From Agapetus fuscipes (lineage: Eukaryota > Arthropoda > Insecta > Trichoptera > Glossosomatidae), in assembly GCA_951799405.1 (NCBI GenBank), contig OX637332.1, positions 32,092,832 to 32,156,831 on the forward strand: a DNA stretch of 64,000 nt, read 5' to 3'. The position numbers and the translations under genes are program-made. Below the pieces are notes generated by a model. The model did not search any database and had not been told where the DNA came from. It saw only the letters and a program-made list of their open reading frames with translations. Below are positions 12,101-26,000 of the stretch, piece by piece; the stretch's first letter is position 1; each line of letters opens with the position of its first letter.

Positions 12101-15100
12101 AGGTCCACCCCTCCAGCAGAGTGCTGTAGGTCCTTAACTTAAGGATATTTCTGTGCTGTGGGTCCTTCACTCCAGGAGTTCTTTGTGCTGTACGTCGTTC
12201 ACTCCAGGAGATCTCTGTGCTGCAGGCCCTTATCTTTAGGATATGTATGTGCTGTAAGTACCCCACTCCAGGAGATTTCTGTGTTGTAGGTCCTCCACTC
12301 CAAGCAGGCCCGGATTAACCCCTGTGGGGGCCCTGGGGCGAAAAAAAATCTCGGGGCCCCCTATAGCCCCCCCCCCTTCCCCTCCCCCCTCCCCCCTTAT
12401 CACAAAATCCCCACCCCTCGCGCTTATTTTTTTTCAGAACGCAAAATATACAATTTACGAACATGCTAATTGAATGGTTGAATTCCTTGATTCTATTCTT
12501 AACTTTTAGGTTGGTATGAGGCTGACCACCCATACTGTAAAAAGATGGTTCACTTTGCCAATGACACCCTTGTTTCAGGGAAGGTCGGCAAGAGTTGCAA
12601 GGCTTATATTCATTTGAGATTGGGTTTTATATTGTAGGTCCACATGTGGCATGTGTAAGCGCAAACTTATACGTCTCTGCTTGCGAGAATGCATTTAATA
12701 TGAATCTCAATTGATTTTCATCTTTGCTTTAGTTTTAGATTATAATAAAAACGGTACTAATTAGGTAAAAAAAAATGCAAGTACAATGCTACTTCTTAGC
12801 AATTTTCCCTCCGAATTTGCAGAGGTCTTTTGAGGTGTGATTCACACATAATAGATAAAGCTTTTTTGACACATAAGTTTGTGTGAAACTGACCTCTATA
12901 ATCTATAGTCATAGTTGCAAAGATATATTGACATTCAAGGCTCATTTTAATGCACTACCGGTCGATAGCTCAGTTGGTAGAGTGCTTGCATTCCATGCCG
13001 TGAGCTCGGGTTCGAATCCCGCCGAGAATGTCAGAAGTTATTTCCCGTTCGGGTGTTTATTTCAAACCTTAAAATAAAATACCGGCAAGGCTTACTCACC
13101 TTCACAAGAAATGAATACCAGCCTCCTCGGGAGCTGGGAAATCCCCACTTCAAATGAAGTGGTTGGCGTAGCCCCCTTACATGTAAAAATAAATAGGTTT
13201 CACTCGCCACATGCGAAACCCTTTGGGGGAACGCGGCAAGAAGTTACACTAGATGTGTAGCTTAGTTGCGTTTTTTTTGCGTTGTCCACAAGCGTCACGT
13301 GTAATTATCGCCTTTGCATATTACTAGTGTGGTCACCTGTTCATCAAAAATTTACTTAAATCAAGTTAATATTATTATCACAAAGCTCAAAAAATCTGAC
13401 ATCCTATCAACCAAATTTACATTATTTTCGACACCGCCTATCTTCAATAAATCATCCATTGTTTAAATTTGCAATGTTTACTCTCTCGGCGCCAATGGCA
13501 ATAAATGTTTTACAGCCGTCGGAGCCTTTTATTTTATATTTCCGCTGTGGACTTTACAAAGGCAAGTTATGCAGCTATTATCCTAGAAGTTCATTATAAG
13601 ACACGAACAGGTGTCATAAAATCATACGCAGTCGATACCTTTGTTTACCTTTACTTTTTTTCTGACTTCCTACCCAGAAACTTTTTTCTTTGTTACCGGA
13701 GGCTTTGTTTAAAATTTTTGGAGGCCCATTCAAGTCGTTAAGGGCCCCATTCAGATCGTCGGGGGCCCCGAACGTTTGCTGTGAGAAACTTTTATTATCG
13801 GTGTCTTTGTCTGGGCAAAACGCAGCTTTTTGAGTCAAAAGTATTCAATATCAATTCCTACGACATTTTTTAGAATTCCTTTAAAGTCTTTCGGGGCCCA
13901 TCCTGGCGCGGGGCCCTGGTTCGGTCGCACCGCTCGAACCGCCCTAGATCCGGGCCTGACTCCAAGAGATTTATGTGCTTTAAGTCTTCCACTCCAGGAA
14001 ATTTCTGTGCCGTAAAATAGCTGTGTTCTGTAGGTCCTCCACTCTAGGAGATTTCTGTGCTTTGGGTCTTCCACTCCAGGAGATTTCTATGCCCTAGGTC
14101 CTCCACCTCTGTGCTGTAGGTTTTATTATTCCAGGAAAGCTGTGTTCTGTAGGTCCTCCACTCCAGGAGATTTCTGTGTTGTAGGTCCTCCACTCCAGGA
14201 GCTTACTGCGCAGAGGGTCTACAATAGGATCCTTCAAATTTGATGTGAAGACGGTCTACGAGGCGCCTGGTACTGCCCCATGACACCATTTGACATCCAC
14301 AGCACTAAGAAAAGCCCTTTAAAAAGAATTCCGATTAAATATTAACTTATTTTTTTACCCATATTATTTTCTTAACCACGTGACTTGCGACAACGATTTC
14401 ATTATTTTTACAAGAGAATCACCAATGAACAACAAGGGGGAAAAGTGTCCGTTACTTGAAATTAGTGTCGGACATGAGCTGCTGCCTTTAATAGATGGCA
14501 GTGGTTACAAGGGGTAATACAAATAACTCTGTAAATATGTATATATATTGTTTCGCGTTGATATTTAAGAATTTACATAATATGATCAAAGGACTTTTCT
14601 AAGTTACCTGTGGAGTATACGTATTTTCTCGATGTTTTATCTCTTTCATCTATTTTCTAGCACATTCACCTGTTTTGCTGAGCCTCTTACTGAATTTAAC
14701 AATCCTTGTATCGCTTGCAGGGTTGGACTGCATTCGACCAACAGTTTTTTTGTTGTTCATTTTCTTCTAAATTTTTTGGCATTTTATTATCTTACCTATT
14801 TATACAAAATATGATAAATTTTATGTGTTGCAAAATCATTTTGAAATTTTTTGAAGTAAGATTAAGCTCCACCAGGGTGATTGAAAGACATAAAATCGAT
14901 ATGTCATACACGAATTCAAGAGAATTTTACACCCTATAAAATATTATTAGTGGATTATTTTTATCTATAAAACCTGCGCGCTTGGTGTTAAAATTGTATT
15001 CTATGTTTGAAGCAAGGAAATGAAAATACAGATGTGACTTGGTCTCCACAAGAGGGAGAGAGTTTCTTGAAGTTCTGATTCAGAATAACGTGCCATGTTC

Positions 15101-18100
15101 ATGAACACCTTGTGCTAGATCAGCGATCACATGCTTCAGCCATGGATCAGCAGCGACTTAAGCATGGCTCTGTATCTCGCTCATTGAGTTCTTTATTCTG
15201 ATTTGTATTGTAAGCTAGTTATCTTTATACTAGGGCCTCTCTAGAGTGATCCTTATGATGGTTCAAGGAAAGGATGTAACAAACTTAATTTGATATACTG
15301 TAACTGTAACTCTGTCGCCATTCTGCTTGGGGTGGCAAAAGTATCTTCAGAGCTGCCTCCATTTCTTCTTACACTTACATACCTCTTTCAATTCATTCGC
15401 ATCCATCACTTTTTTACTTTCTTGCTATAGCTGAAGGCTAAGTGCTTAAGTCAGAATTTTTGTAAATCATTTTTAATTTTTTTGTGCTCCTTGACTGATA
15501 GGTTGGTATGAGGCTGACCACCCGTGCTGTAAAAATCGGTTCACTTTTGCCAATGCCACCCCGGTTCAGGGAACGGCGGCAGGAGTTGCAAGGTTTATGC
15601 TTATTTGTATGCACACATGCAGAATGTGTAGGCGCGAACCTACATGTGCCTGTATGTGGGCATTTAATATGAGCCTTAAATGTTAACATAATATCTTTGC
15701 AGCTTAGATTATAGATTATAGATATAAAGAGTTGTCCTATGAGTTGTCCTGGTGCAGGACATGCCAAAAAACACTATCTTTCAAAAACGTCCGTCTGTAT
15801 GTGTGTGTGTGTGTGTGTGTGTGTTTGAATGTGTGTCACTTTTCAAAGTATTAGATGTAGAGATACCAAATTTTGGCTATATCAACTTTTTTGGACATGT
15901 ATTAAGTATGAATAACACGGCATTACACCAACTTGAAAATTCAAGATGGCTGCGATACAAAAAAAACATAAAATTAAACTTTTCTTAAAAAACGGCTGCA
16001 AGAATTTTTCTTAAATTTTCAGAGTTGCTACTAATTAGTTTTTAACTTAATAAATTAGTTATGGCAACACTCTTACTAATCTGTGTCTATGGGTTGCCAT
16101 ATGAAAAAAACAAACGATTGTGATTTTCTCGAAAATTAAGGAGACAAAAATATAATGTTCATATTATAGAAAACATAAATTTCTAACTGAAATAAGATTG
16201 GTATAATGCACTTGTTTTCTGAAATGAAAGTTTGATCTTTGACCAACAGGCTGCTGTGAGGTGAACCTCTTATGCTGTTAAAATATGTTTCACTTTTGTC
16301 AACGCCACCCGCAGGAGCTGCAAGGCGGCAGCAGTTGCAAAATTATGTTAACAGTATGTAATCTGGTGGCGTTGTTTTTTTAATTTTCTTAAGCCATCAA
16401 AAAACCTTAAGCTCGAAGAATAAACAAACTTGTTTAGAGTCTAGACTTAGGCATTTTCGTTCAGCTCCAATGCTGAAGTCTTGTAAAAATACTAAGGGTA
16501 CTAATTAATTCGTACATCAGTGGTAGAATTGGGAGACAAAATAGCATTGTTTGTTTTTTCAAATAATTAGTAGTTTTAGTGGTCCGCAGACCGCAGAGGC
16601 CCAAGTCATGGAGTAGGTCCACAAAAAGAGCATTTATTACAACATACAAAGATAATTTTTTTTGCAAACCATGAGTGAGATGTAGTAAAAAGATTCTGTG
16701 TTAGCGTTAAAATAATATAGAACTTAACTGCAATTTCTTTTGCTTGTCCAGAATTCAATTGAAAGTAGTTACTTATGATGTTAAGCTATAGAAGCTTTCA
16801 GCAATCGAATTCGTTTCATGATCAGCCATCTTGTTAGGATGAAATATGGCAGCAGCTGACAATGGAATGTGCGCCGAGCGATCACGATGCGTCTTATTCT
16901 TATACCAAGCTATGCTAGAGGTCCCTTACAATAACAATCTGTTTTAAGCGGTGTTTGGTCTCTCCCGGACATCTGTCTGGTCGGACTAATGCTCGTGTGC
17001 GCTCCACAGGTGCAGCAAGCTTATCGATTGAGGCCCAACCAAGATTTGGGAACATTTAGATTAGACGTGGCTACCGTGTGGGCCCAACCAGGTAATCATC
17101 CCTCCCCCACACCCCACACACAAACACACACACACACACAGACACATGCAGAGCTGCCACAACCCATGTCACGGTTATCGGAGACCATAATATGATTTCT
17201 TGAAGCGCAAGCACCTATGTACATTTATTTTTTTCTTCAAAATTCCTTAAAATCACGTACAAATTTAATTTACCGGCGAAAAATACGTAAAAATATATTT
17301 TTCATAGTTTTTGAGAAGTATACTTACCTCTAAGGTGACCTTTAACGCACGACTATTTGTTTAATGAAAATGGCCAAAAAGAAGAAGGCAAGATGAAATG
17401 GATGTTTTACAAATAACCATAAAGAAAAAATATATTTACACTTCAAAATATAAGAAAGAAAAACAATGATTCTTTGTTTATATCGTGTTTTATTTTCACT
17501 TTCTGTGGAGGTGTCCCTGGTTAGGGTTCAAATGTTTAATGGCTATTTTTTACTTAAATTATGAAACATGATTTTCTAGGCCATTATTTGCAATAAACTT
17601 GTATTTTTCATACCTGTATAACTTTGAACACAGATAAGCTCTCAGATTTGAGACTACTTTTATACATACATACCTACAGGAAATGATATTTTCCATGACT
17701 TACCATTTTAACTCTCAAGTGCAAATTTCTTAATCCTTGCATGTATAAATACTGCCATAGCTGTAACTCATGCAGAAAAAAGAAAAAAAACAACCATGAG
17801 TGTAATGCCTTTCCATCTACTGTTGCACCCTGATCACAGATCGATGTTGCCATCATTCTGTTGTACTCAGTTCACAAGTCGATGTTGCCATCGCTCTGTT
17901 GTTCCCTGTTCACAGGTCGATGTTGCCATCACTCTGTTGTACCCTGTTCACAGGTCGATGTTGCCATCACATGCCATGTTTCCCAGTGTAATGTTTACCT
18001 CTCCCCGAGTTTGCTTGCTTTGCACATTTCATCATCTCTGCCCTCTTTGCAACACAATTGTACAATCATGTGTAGGAATCCGTTTGATAATATCTTCTTA

Positions 18101-19971
18101 AGAGCGATAAGCAAGTTTATATTAGAAATAAAATAATTTGAAAATTCTGAGCAGAATGGCGTCAGTTACAGTGATCCTAGTACTATGTGGGAACACATAA
18201 GCGTTCCCCTTACACACATATGTATGTACAACAGCTTAAGAAATTACTGTAACTTGACGCTTATAAATGTTTACCTACTTATTAAAAAAATATCCTTATA
18301 AATGTAGAATTTCATTTTGATGTACCTAACTAAAATATTTGATCACAATCTGCTTTAAGATCCAGTTTCATCTAATTCTGTCTCGGTTCTTAATTAATGC
18401 ATATAACAAATGAAAAGCGCATTGGAAGAGGTTTTTTTTAATATAATTATGCCTTTTTTATTATATTATTTATGTATGTATATTTTTTTATATTAAGTTT
18501 TAATGACCCGTGAAATATTGTATTTGTTTTGTTGATATTTTGTGCTGCTTTTGTTATTTATCTGTCAGCATGCTTACGTTACTGCGTTAATTATGCGCAT
18601 TATGTGTTTCCATAATAAACTTTCTTAAAAATCAACACCAATAAGGTGAGTCAGAAATAAAACGACATTTTTTAAACAAACTGAGGCACCCAATCCTTTT
18701 CGTTTTTTTTTTGTCAAATTCAAATGTTTCATAAAATACCACAAATTTTTCAAAAATAGCGCCTACATAAAACAAATAACATACCTAAAATAAATGGAAA
18801 ACATAAGTAGCACTCACTATATACCTATGCACATAGTTGTTGTTCTAGTTCTGAGCAACGGCCCAGCTAGCATGTCACTTATGGTATCATGTCACTTATG
18901 GTATCAGCAACAGCACTCCCTAGAAGCAATCAGACTTCAGACGCGTTGTGTGCCAAGTCTCAAGATGGGTATTTTCTTGCTTGAAATAATAAAAAAAATA
19001 ATAATTAAGTGAAAGTTTCTGATGATTTTTTTCTTTCGAAATTTTTTATTTTTTAGAGCATAAAAAATAAAAAAGGCTATGGTTTATTAATAGAGGCATG
19101 AAGTGTTTTGTAAATTTACTTATTGTAAGTGATACTAACAAATAAACGTGGTGAGTTTTTTCTTCATTTATAATTTTCTTCGAATATCTGACCGGTCATA
19201 AGGCTTTCGGTTTAAGGTATTTTTATTTGTAAATAGAAAACAACAAAAAAACTCTCACCTAAAAAATAAGTTTTTGGCTGTTATGGAGTGAAAAAATACT
19301 GATTCTAATGGCACATTCCATATTTTTTACATCAATCTATAAACATGCATGAAAAAGCCGATTTCGAGTCTAACTTCTTGTTATTAGTATTCAAAAACAT
19401 GTTAATGGATGAACACTGATTATGTCTATTTAATCATTTTTATGGTTTATTAATTATTTTCATTCAATGTCAATCCCACTTCTTCTGCAAGCACAGCCCA
19501 TATAACTTATTTCTCACTTCACGATAAGTTTGAGTTGTTTGAGTAGTATTTGAAACAACCCTTGACGTCTACTAATAATTACATTTAAGGAATGCTTGAG
19601 AGAAATTCTCATTATTTGATTTATCTGTGACGCTTGGAAATGTTAATACTGGGTCTATTGTTAATTGTGTCTATTGTAAATTGTTAATACTGGGTCTATT
19701 TGATATTGTGCCAGCTCTCCTCACGCTTGACATGATCTATGAGGGTGCGCCTTGTCTGCAGACCTCCACTTCCCCTCACCCTGTGTTGCTTGCAGATCAC
19801 CAGTTCTACCACAAGTGGGCGGTGCTGACTGAGCCTAACGACCCCACCTCTGGTCCCCGTGGCTTTCTCAAGTGTGACATTAGCGTCATAGGTAAAGGAG
19901 ACACTGTCAACATCCCACCTAACAGTGACAAAGACGATGATGACATAGAGTCGTGAGTGAAATATACGTTA

Positions 19972-20003
<32 letters not shown>

Positions 20004-23000
20004 GCTCTCTTGCTAGAATGTTTGTTGTTTTTTCATGAGGATAGGTGAATAGGGTAATTTCACTTTTGTGGGCCACTGATGTATTAGAAAAAAAAAACTA
20101 CGCTGCATTTTAATTTAAGAGTGAAATTATGTTGCTAAATGACGTAATTTTATTGTACAGAAAGTTTTAATAGAATCAAAAAACATCTTTTGTCTCCAAA
20201 TCGACATTGAAATAATGAAAAATTGAAAAAAAATTTTTTTGACATACTGACATGATACTCGATTTTTAATTTTATTTTTCATGTAAAACAAATGTTTAAG
20301 GTGTACACATTTTAGAGAAAAAACGTAGATTACAGACTTGTACAAAAAGCAAAAATTTATAATTAACAACGTACATAATCCGTTTTTTTTCGAATTTTTG
20401 CCTAGCACTGCGAGACGTTATTGTAGGTTAAATATTTTTCCTTAATGCTGTTTTTTTTTTCAAAAAAAAACGTTGCAGAGACTTTTGTGCTGTTTTTAAA
20501 AGACATTTTGCCTGTTTGCGTTTGATAAACGCAGATGGGATAGCTCCATTTGCCCGCCGTGTGCTTTGAACAAAAATGAGATCTTCATCAGATACCTTTT
20601 GAGATGTTAGTGGTTCAGGTATATTTTCTGCCAATTTATAATAACAAAGTAAGTTGCAACTTTAAGGTTTATTCATGGAACTTGAGAAAGTCAATTTTCC
20701 CACCTTGCGTGATAAGAGTTTTTAGAATCTGACGTGTATCTGCGAGGAGTTCCCTTAGGTGTTTGTGAAGATTAGTAACTTCGCTATCAGTAAGTTTACT
20801 GAATGAGCAAAGCAACTATTTCTTCACTTGGAGGAATCAATTATTACTAGGGGCATTGCCCCTGGCTGCTACGCAGCCCAACCCCTTAACATTTGGGGAA
20901 TGTGTATATTGTATATTTCCTCGCGCTAAAATTCGGAAAACATGTGAAATAAAAACATGCAGTCTTTGTAAAAGAAAATCGACCACCCATATTGGTTTTA
21001 ATGTTATAAGTACACATGCAGCATGTGTAAGCATGAACTTATTAAAACTTACTTATGATGACTTAAATGTCTGCTTGTAGGAATGCATGTAATATGAATC
21101 TCAAATATAATATATCTTTGCAACTTAGATTACAGATTTAAATCCATTTTCATTTCGTTTGTTTTTTGTTTAATTTTGAATCAAATAAAAGAAAATATAA
21201 AAAAAAAACTTTTTTTTAAAAGAATTTTGCCGCTAGATGTCAATATATTTTTCATGAATTTCATAAGGGTTTATGGGTGTATTTTTATAGGCGACTTAAA
21301 CACATACGCGAATGGTACTGTTTTGCAGCATATCTACAAAATTTGATTTGCCTTAAACCGGGAATGTATTTCATCTGCTGTGATTGCATTAATTTTGAAA
21401 ATCGAAACTCCAAGCGAATGACGACCGCCTGGAGTAATATAATAAAGGATTTTAGATTCTCCTGATGAATATTTTTAATTTGAATAAACTTCAATAAATG
21501 TCGGAAACCATCTTTGCAATAGGATGGCACTTACAAGTATCATAAATATAACTGAACATAGTTGAAACTGAAAAGTAATCATTATTTTTGAGTATATGTA
21601 CCTTAAAAAGGTAACTGCTGAAAATTTAATTAAACAGAAGATATAATCATAATCATAATCATAAGGTCTTTATTGTTTTTTATCAATATGTACAAAGTAT
21701 TACAATAAAAATAAATTTTAAAAATCTAATTACAATAAATACTCCCCAAAGTAAGCATAGCTTGTGTTTTGGGGAGGATTCCAACTTATCTTAACTTAAA
21801 ATTAATCACTTAATAGATAAAAATCATAAAAAACAAAAATAATATATACACCATTTAGTCATTTACTCAGCAAAAACAGAAAGACAAAAAATAAAGTAAA
21901 ATAACATAAAGAGGTAACATGTTTAAATAGAAAATACAGAAATAGGAATTATACATATATACACACATGTAGATATATGAAAAAAATAACAAAAATAATA
22001 ATGATAAGAATAATATACAAAAAACCAATCAAATATAAACACTCAACTATTTACACCTCTTTCAAATATTTGCTGATCATGTACTTAATGGCCCTAGGAT
22101 CTGCGTGCTTATCATGCTTATACCTGGAAAAAAGTGCATTGTACCACCTTACACCCAAATAATCGTAGTGATGTTGGCCGGTTGCTGTATTCTATATATT
22201 ATATATATTATTGTAAATCAAGCTCGACAGTATGCTTTAACAGCATCATTGGCCAAATTTATATGATTTTTAAGGGTTTCTAAGCTCGCGTAATCCACCG
22301 AGCATGGGTTTTTTTCCTGGGGTTGTATATATGTAAGACAACATTTGTAAAGCGCCTTTTATGACAGTGTGTCACTACAAAGGCGTTTTGTTGGCTAAAT
22401 TTTTAGAAATCTCTCCAAATTTTCTAAAACAAACTTGTATTGATATAACTGATCTGAACTTTAGTCTTGCGCAAATAAATCATATGGGTATGAAGGGATT
22501 TTTCGAAAATAACTGAATGTTTCACACTAGCTAAAATGCAAAGCTTCTGAAGCTATAAGTGCTGCCATTTTTCTCAAAACTGTAGAAAGTTTCTGCCAAT
22601 GTAGAAACATCGATGGTGCCAGTAAACCTCTTTTGAGTAGTTGTCGATGCAGCTTTGGAAATGATTCTTGTGAGACTGGCTGTGGAGATATTTGAACAAC
22701 TAAATGATGATAGTGTTTTATGTTATTTTAAGACTTTTTTTTAAACAAAATCAGTTTTTTTTGGAAATTTTTGGTGTTTTTTCGTAATTGTCAAACCATT
22801 TTTTGTCCAGCTGTGCAGTTACATTTCAGCATATCAGCTAATCCCCTTACGATGCAAACGGATGTTTGCGAAACCGGTTGTGGTATAAAAAATATATATA
22901 TAATATACTCAAGTAATCGAAAACAAAGCTGTTTTTCTTTTATCCCTAATGATGAACGATTACAAAGTTAATGCCTCTACAATCAATAAAATAATAAAAC

Positions 23001-26000
23001 AAATTTTACCATTCACAGGACATTGAAATAAGTTTCGTATTCAATTCATAGGGACAACGCGCGGTCACAAATTCTTTACAAATTGTGAAATTCGACGCTC
23101 TCTCCACCCCTCCTACTGCTTATTTGGTGGCAAAATAACCTATTTATTTGAATTATTTATGCGCATTACTTTATTTTATGCACTAAAATAGAAAAATTAC
23201 CGTAAAATCTCAATTCCTTCATATCTTGGACCAGTCCGTAGTCCGTAGTGGCAACACTTTGGGCTCGTAAATGGAAGGTTGTGGATTCGGATCCCGGCGG
23301 AGCACAAAAATATACCATTGTGTGTGCATTATGTGCTCTTCGCTGGGTTGAAAAATTCATAAACCTTTACCAATGACCGGTCACCAAAGGTCCATCCAGC
23401 CTTACAGCAACTGAGTCTTGTTTGAGTATTGGCGCTTTGTAGCGACGACCAAGCTCGTACACCTCTGCGGCACTACAACAAGTGTCATAGACCCCTAGAG
23501 TCTTTAGAATCTAGGGAGTCTCCCGCACAGGATTTCTAAATATATATATATATTATAAGCCCTCAGGAAAAATGATAAAAATGACATTTTTTTCAAACTT
23601 TGAGGCCGATTTGGAGACAGATGATTATTACTTTTATGGAATTTCATTTTACACACGTAATTTGAACTTTATTTGGCACCATATTTTCACTATTAGATGC
23701 GTATTATGCAAAAAAAATCGGCCCTCCTTATTGTACGTGCTAGAATAATTACATAACTCATTAGTCATTACTAATTATTTCACGTACTATACATTTTTGA
23801 CTTCAAAATTTGAGTTATGAATACAAATATTGTACAATGAACGTAAAGCTTGTTTTTATTTTAATATTTAAGAAAATATTATTATTAACTTGTATACATA
23901 TACATGTTAATTTAATTATATGAACAATCAAACTCTAAAAAGATTTTTTAGTGTTAATCTATTTACACAGTGAAAGTCCATTTTTAATTATTTAAAAATT
24001 CCAATGAACAGAAACAGAGTTTTATTTCACTTATTTGTTTCTTTTGTTTTCTTTTTTTATGTTCAAGCACAAAAAAAAAAAAGTGAGTTAAAATTATGTT
24101 TTAACCATTTAATTTTTTAAATAATTTAACTCTTTTAAAACATTGTAATGGTTACACACTATTATTTGTCTATGATTTTTTTGAAAGAACACAAAGAAGA
24201 TATGTATATCCTAATTACGTTGTGTTCCAACTTGCTACATGTTTTGTTCCCAGAAACCTCTTGATCCCGGACGGAGTGTGCAGTATGCGGCAGAGAGCCA
24301 GGTTCATTGTAAAGATTCACATGGCTGATGGTCTCCCAAAGATGAACCTCGCTTTAGCAGCCAGCATGAAGAAAGCCATCCTGGGAGAAGCCAGAGACCT
24401 TGTAGATCCTTACGTAGAGGTCTCATATGCAGGACATAGTGTAACTATATTATATCTTGTAAGGACGTCGACCCGACTGCGTCGAATCTCCGTTGTTTGA
24501 GACCCACCGGTTCGCTTCAGGGTGGAATGTGAGCTAGGACATCCGCATCTCAGGGTTTTTGGTAGGTGGGTGAGCTACAGTCTGAAAAGAAAAGTTCGAA
24601 CTCTACAGCAAAGAGAAACAAAAAAAGTAAAAGAGGAATGTGGTTTATTAAAAGAAATTATTCCTCACACAGAAGAACAACATTTACAGAGGATGAAACT
24701 CATAGCTCTATTATCAATGAACAATCTCGCAAAACTACGAAAAACTTATTTAATAAAATTCTCACTATCTAATTTTATTTGTTTTATTTATGGTTATTAA
24801 TAATTATCACTACCTCAAAGGTAGACATGAACTTTCATTAATAAAACTATAAACAATCTTGTGACTCTATATTATCAACAAGATGACGTCATGGAACTTT
24901 TGAGAAACAGAAGCGAGATTCCTTGTAAAAAAACAAGATGGCGTCATGAACGTTCGAGAAAACAAAATGTTTTTCTCCAATACATAATACACGCAGGTAT
25001 TCACTTATTAAACTTTAATAATAAAGAACATATAAAACACTCGTAGAACAATGCTTCAAGTTCAAGTTATCCACAGAGAGAAGGCAAACATTTAATTTAA
25101 ATCGTATCAATCATTCATGAGAAAATATTGTTTTATTTCTAATTATTCAATGCTCTAATGAGCGGCAAATCAAGTCTACTGGATTACATAATATTAATCT
25201 CCATGGATTACACAAGGATTCCATACACAATGGTCATGCCTTCGAGGATGAACCACGAGCAAATTCTGAGAAATTTATTTAATTATGTAGATCCAAATCC
25301 AAATTGAAGTTACATGACTCCAGACAATAACAAATAAAGGCTTTCAGATGATAATGGTTGAAACTATCGTGCCTGGACACGTATTTTCTCGAAGAGAATC
25401 TCGTAAAAAAAAAATGAAATCAATCATTAATCTGATTAGATCAATCCACAATTATGAATGCTAATCGGACTCGAACAGTAGTAATCCGATGTTTACTGAG
25501 AGGTAAATGCAAGATTTAAAAGTTTACTCGCGCGAGAAAACCTCGCGGAGTACATCGTGGCGATATTATTTACTAATTCGGTTTAATTAAATCAAACGTT
25601 CTGTGAAAACAAATCACCAAAATGTATTAACAGACATTATAAACAATATGGGATATCAATTATCTCATTATTCTAGCGGATGTTTACAGATTAAACAAAA
25701 AAACATCTTAGAATTTCAAGATGGCTTCCGCAGAATGCGTTCGCTTTTTGAAACATTCTAGAATTAAACAATTACAATTATCTCAAGATGAAATATACAA
25801 GAGGAGTTATGAAAGGAGTTTGGGGGTAGGAAATAGGGTGGGATTTGGGAAAGGATGGAAAATAAATACGTCAATCCGTGGTGAGACGAATCGCCGCCAT
25901 CAATCTCCTCCGTCAAACTGGTCTGCTCTGGTCGGTGGTCCACACAAGAGTGCCGTGGCCACAGAGTATATAGGTACTTAGAGAAGCCACTCTATAGCTT

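Larger units (their letters stand above)
12305..13958. mobile_element. Non-autonomous hAT element in the minisatellite
   Basis: 1,654 bp with ends CAGGCCCGGATTAA and (reverse complement of the right end) CAGGCCCGGATCTA, and the perfect 8-bp target duplication ACTCCAAG at 12297-12304 and 13959-13966. It contains GGGCCCC-rich ends, an S-1 element and a tRNA-headed SINE, but no transposase. Confidence 0.85.
20067..23735 (-). mobile_element. Large TIR transposon T, copy 1 (with insertions)
   Basis: Matches the reverse complement of 30460-34322 over most of its length. Shared stretches include CATTTTGCCTGTTTGCGTTT, CCAGTCTCACAAGAATCATT (reversed) and GTCTCCAAATCGACATTG. The right end reads GGAGGGCCGATTTTTTTTGC in reverse; the left end GTGGGCCACTGATG is slightly truncated. 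It contains a Helitron-like insertion and a SINE. No intact transposase; one minus-strand frame of 69 codons (20428-20634) is all that remains open. Superfamily unknown. Confidence 0.75.

Noticed and set aside
17796..18136. Overlapping 91- and 101-codon frames rich in CHHSVV-type repeats
   Set aside because: They are translations of a 38-bp minisatellite with no other support.
20847..21136. A complete 290-bp Helitron with both ends defined (TC start, CTAG end)
   Set aside because: Similarity to 3490-3600 continues beyond the proposed TC start, so the 5' end cannot be set from this window.
24522..25046. Open frames of 60-92 codons in intron 5
   Set aside because: No homology, lysine- and asparagine-rich by base composition, no splice or promoter context.
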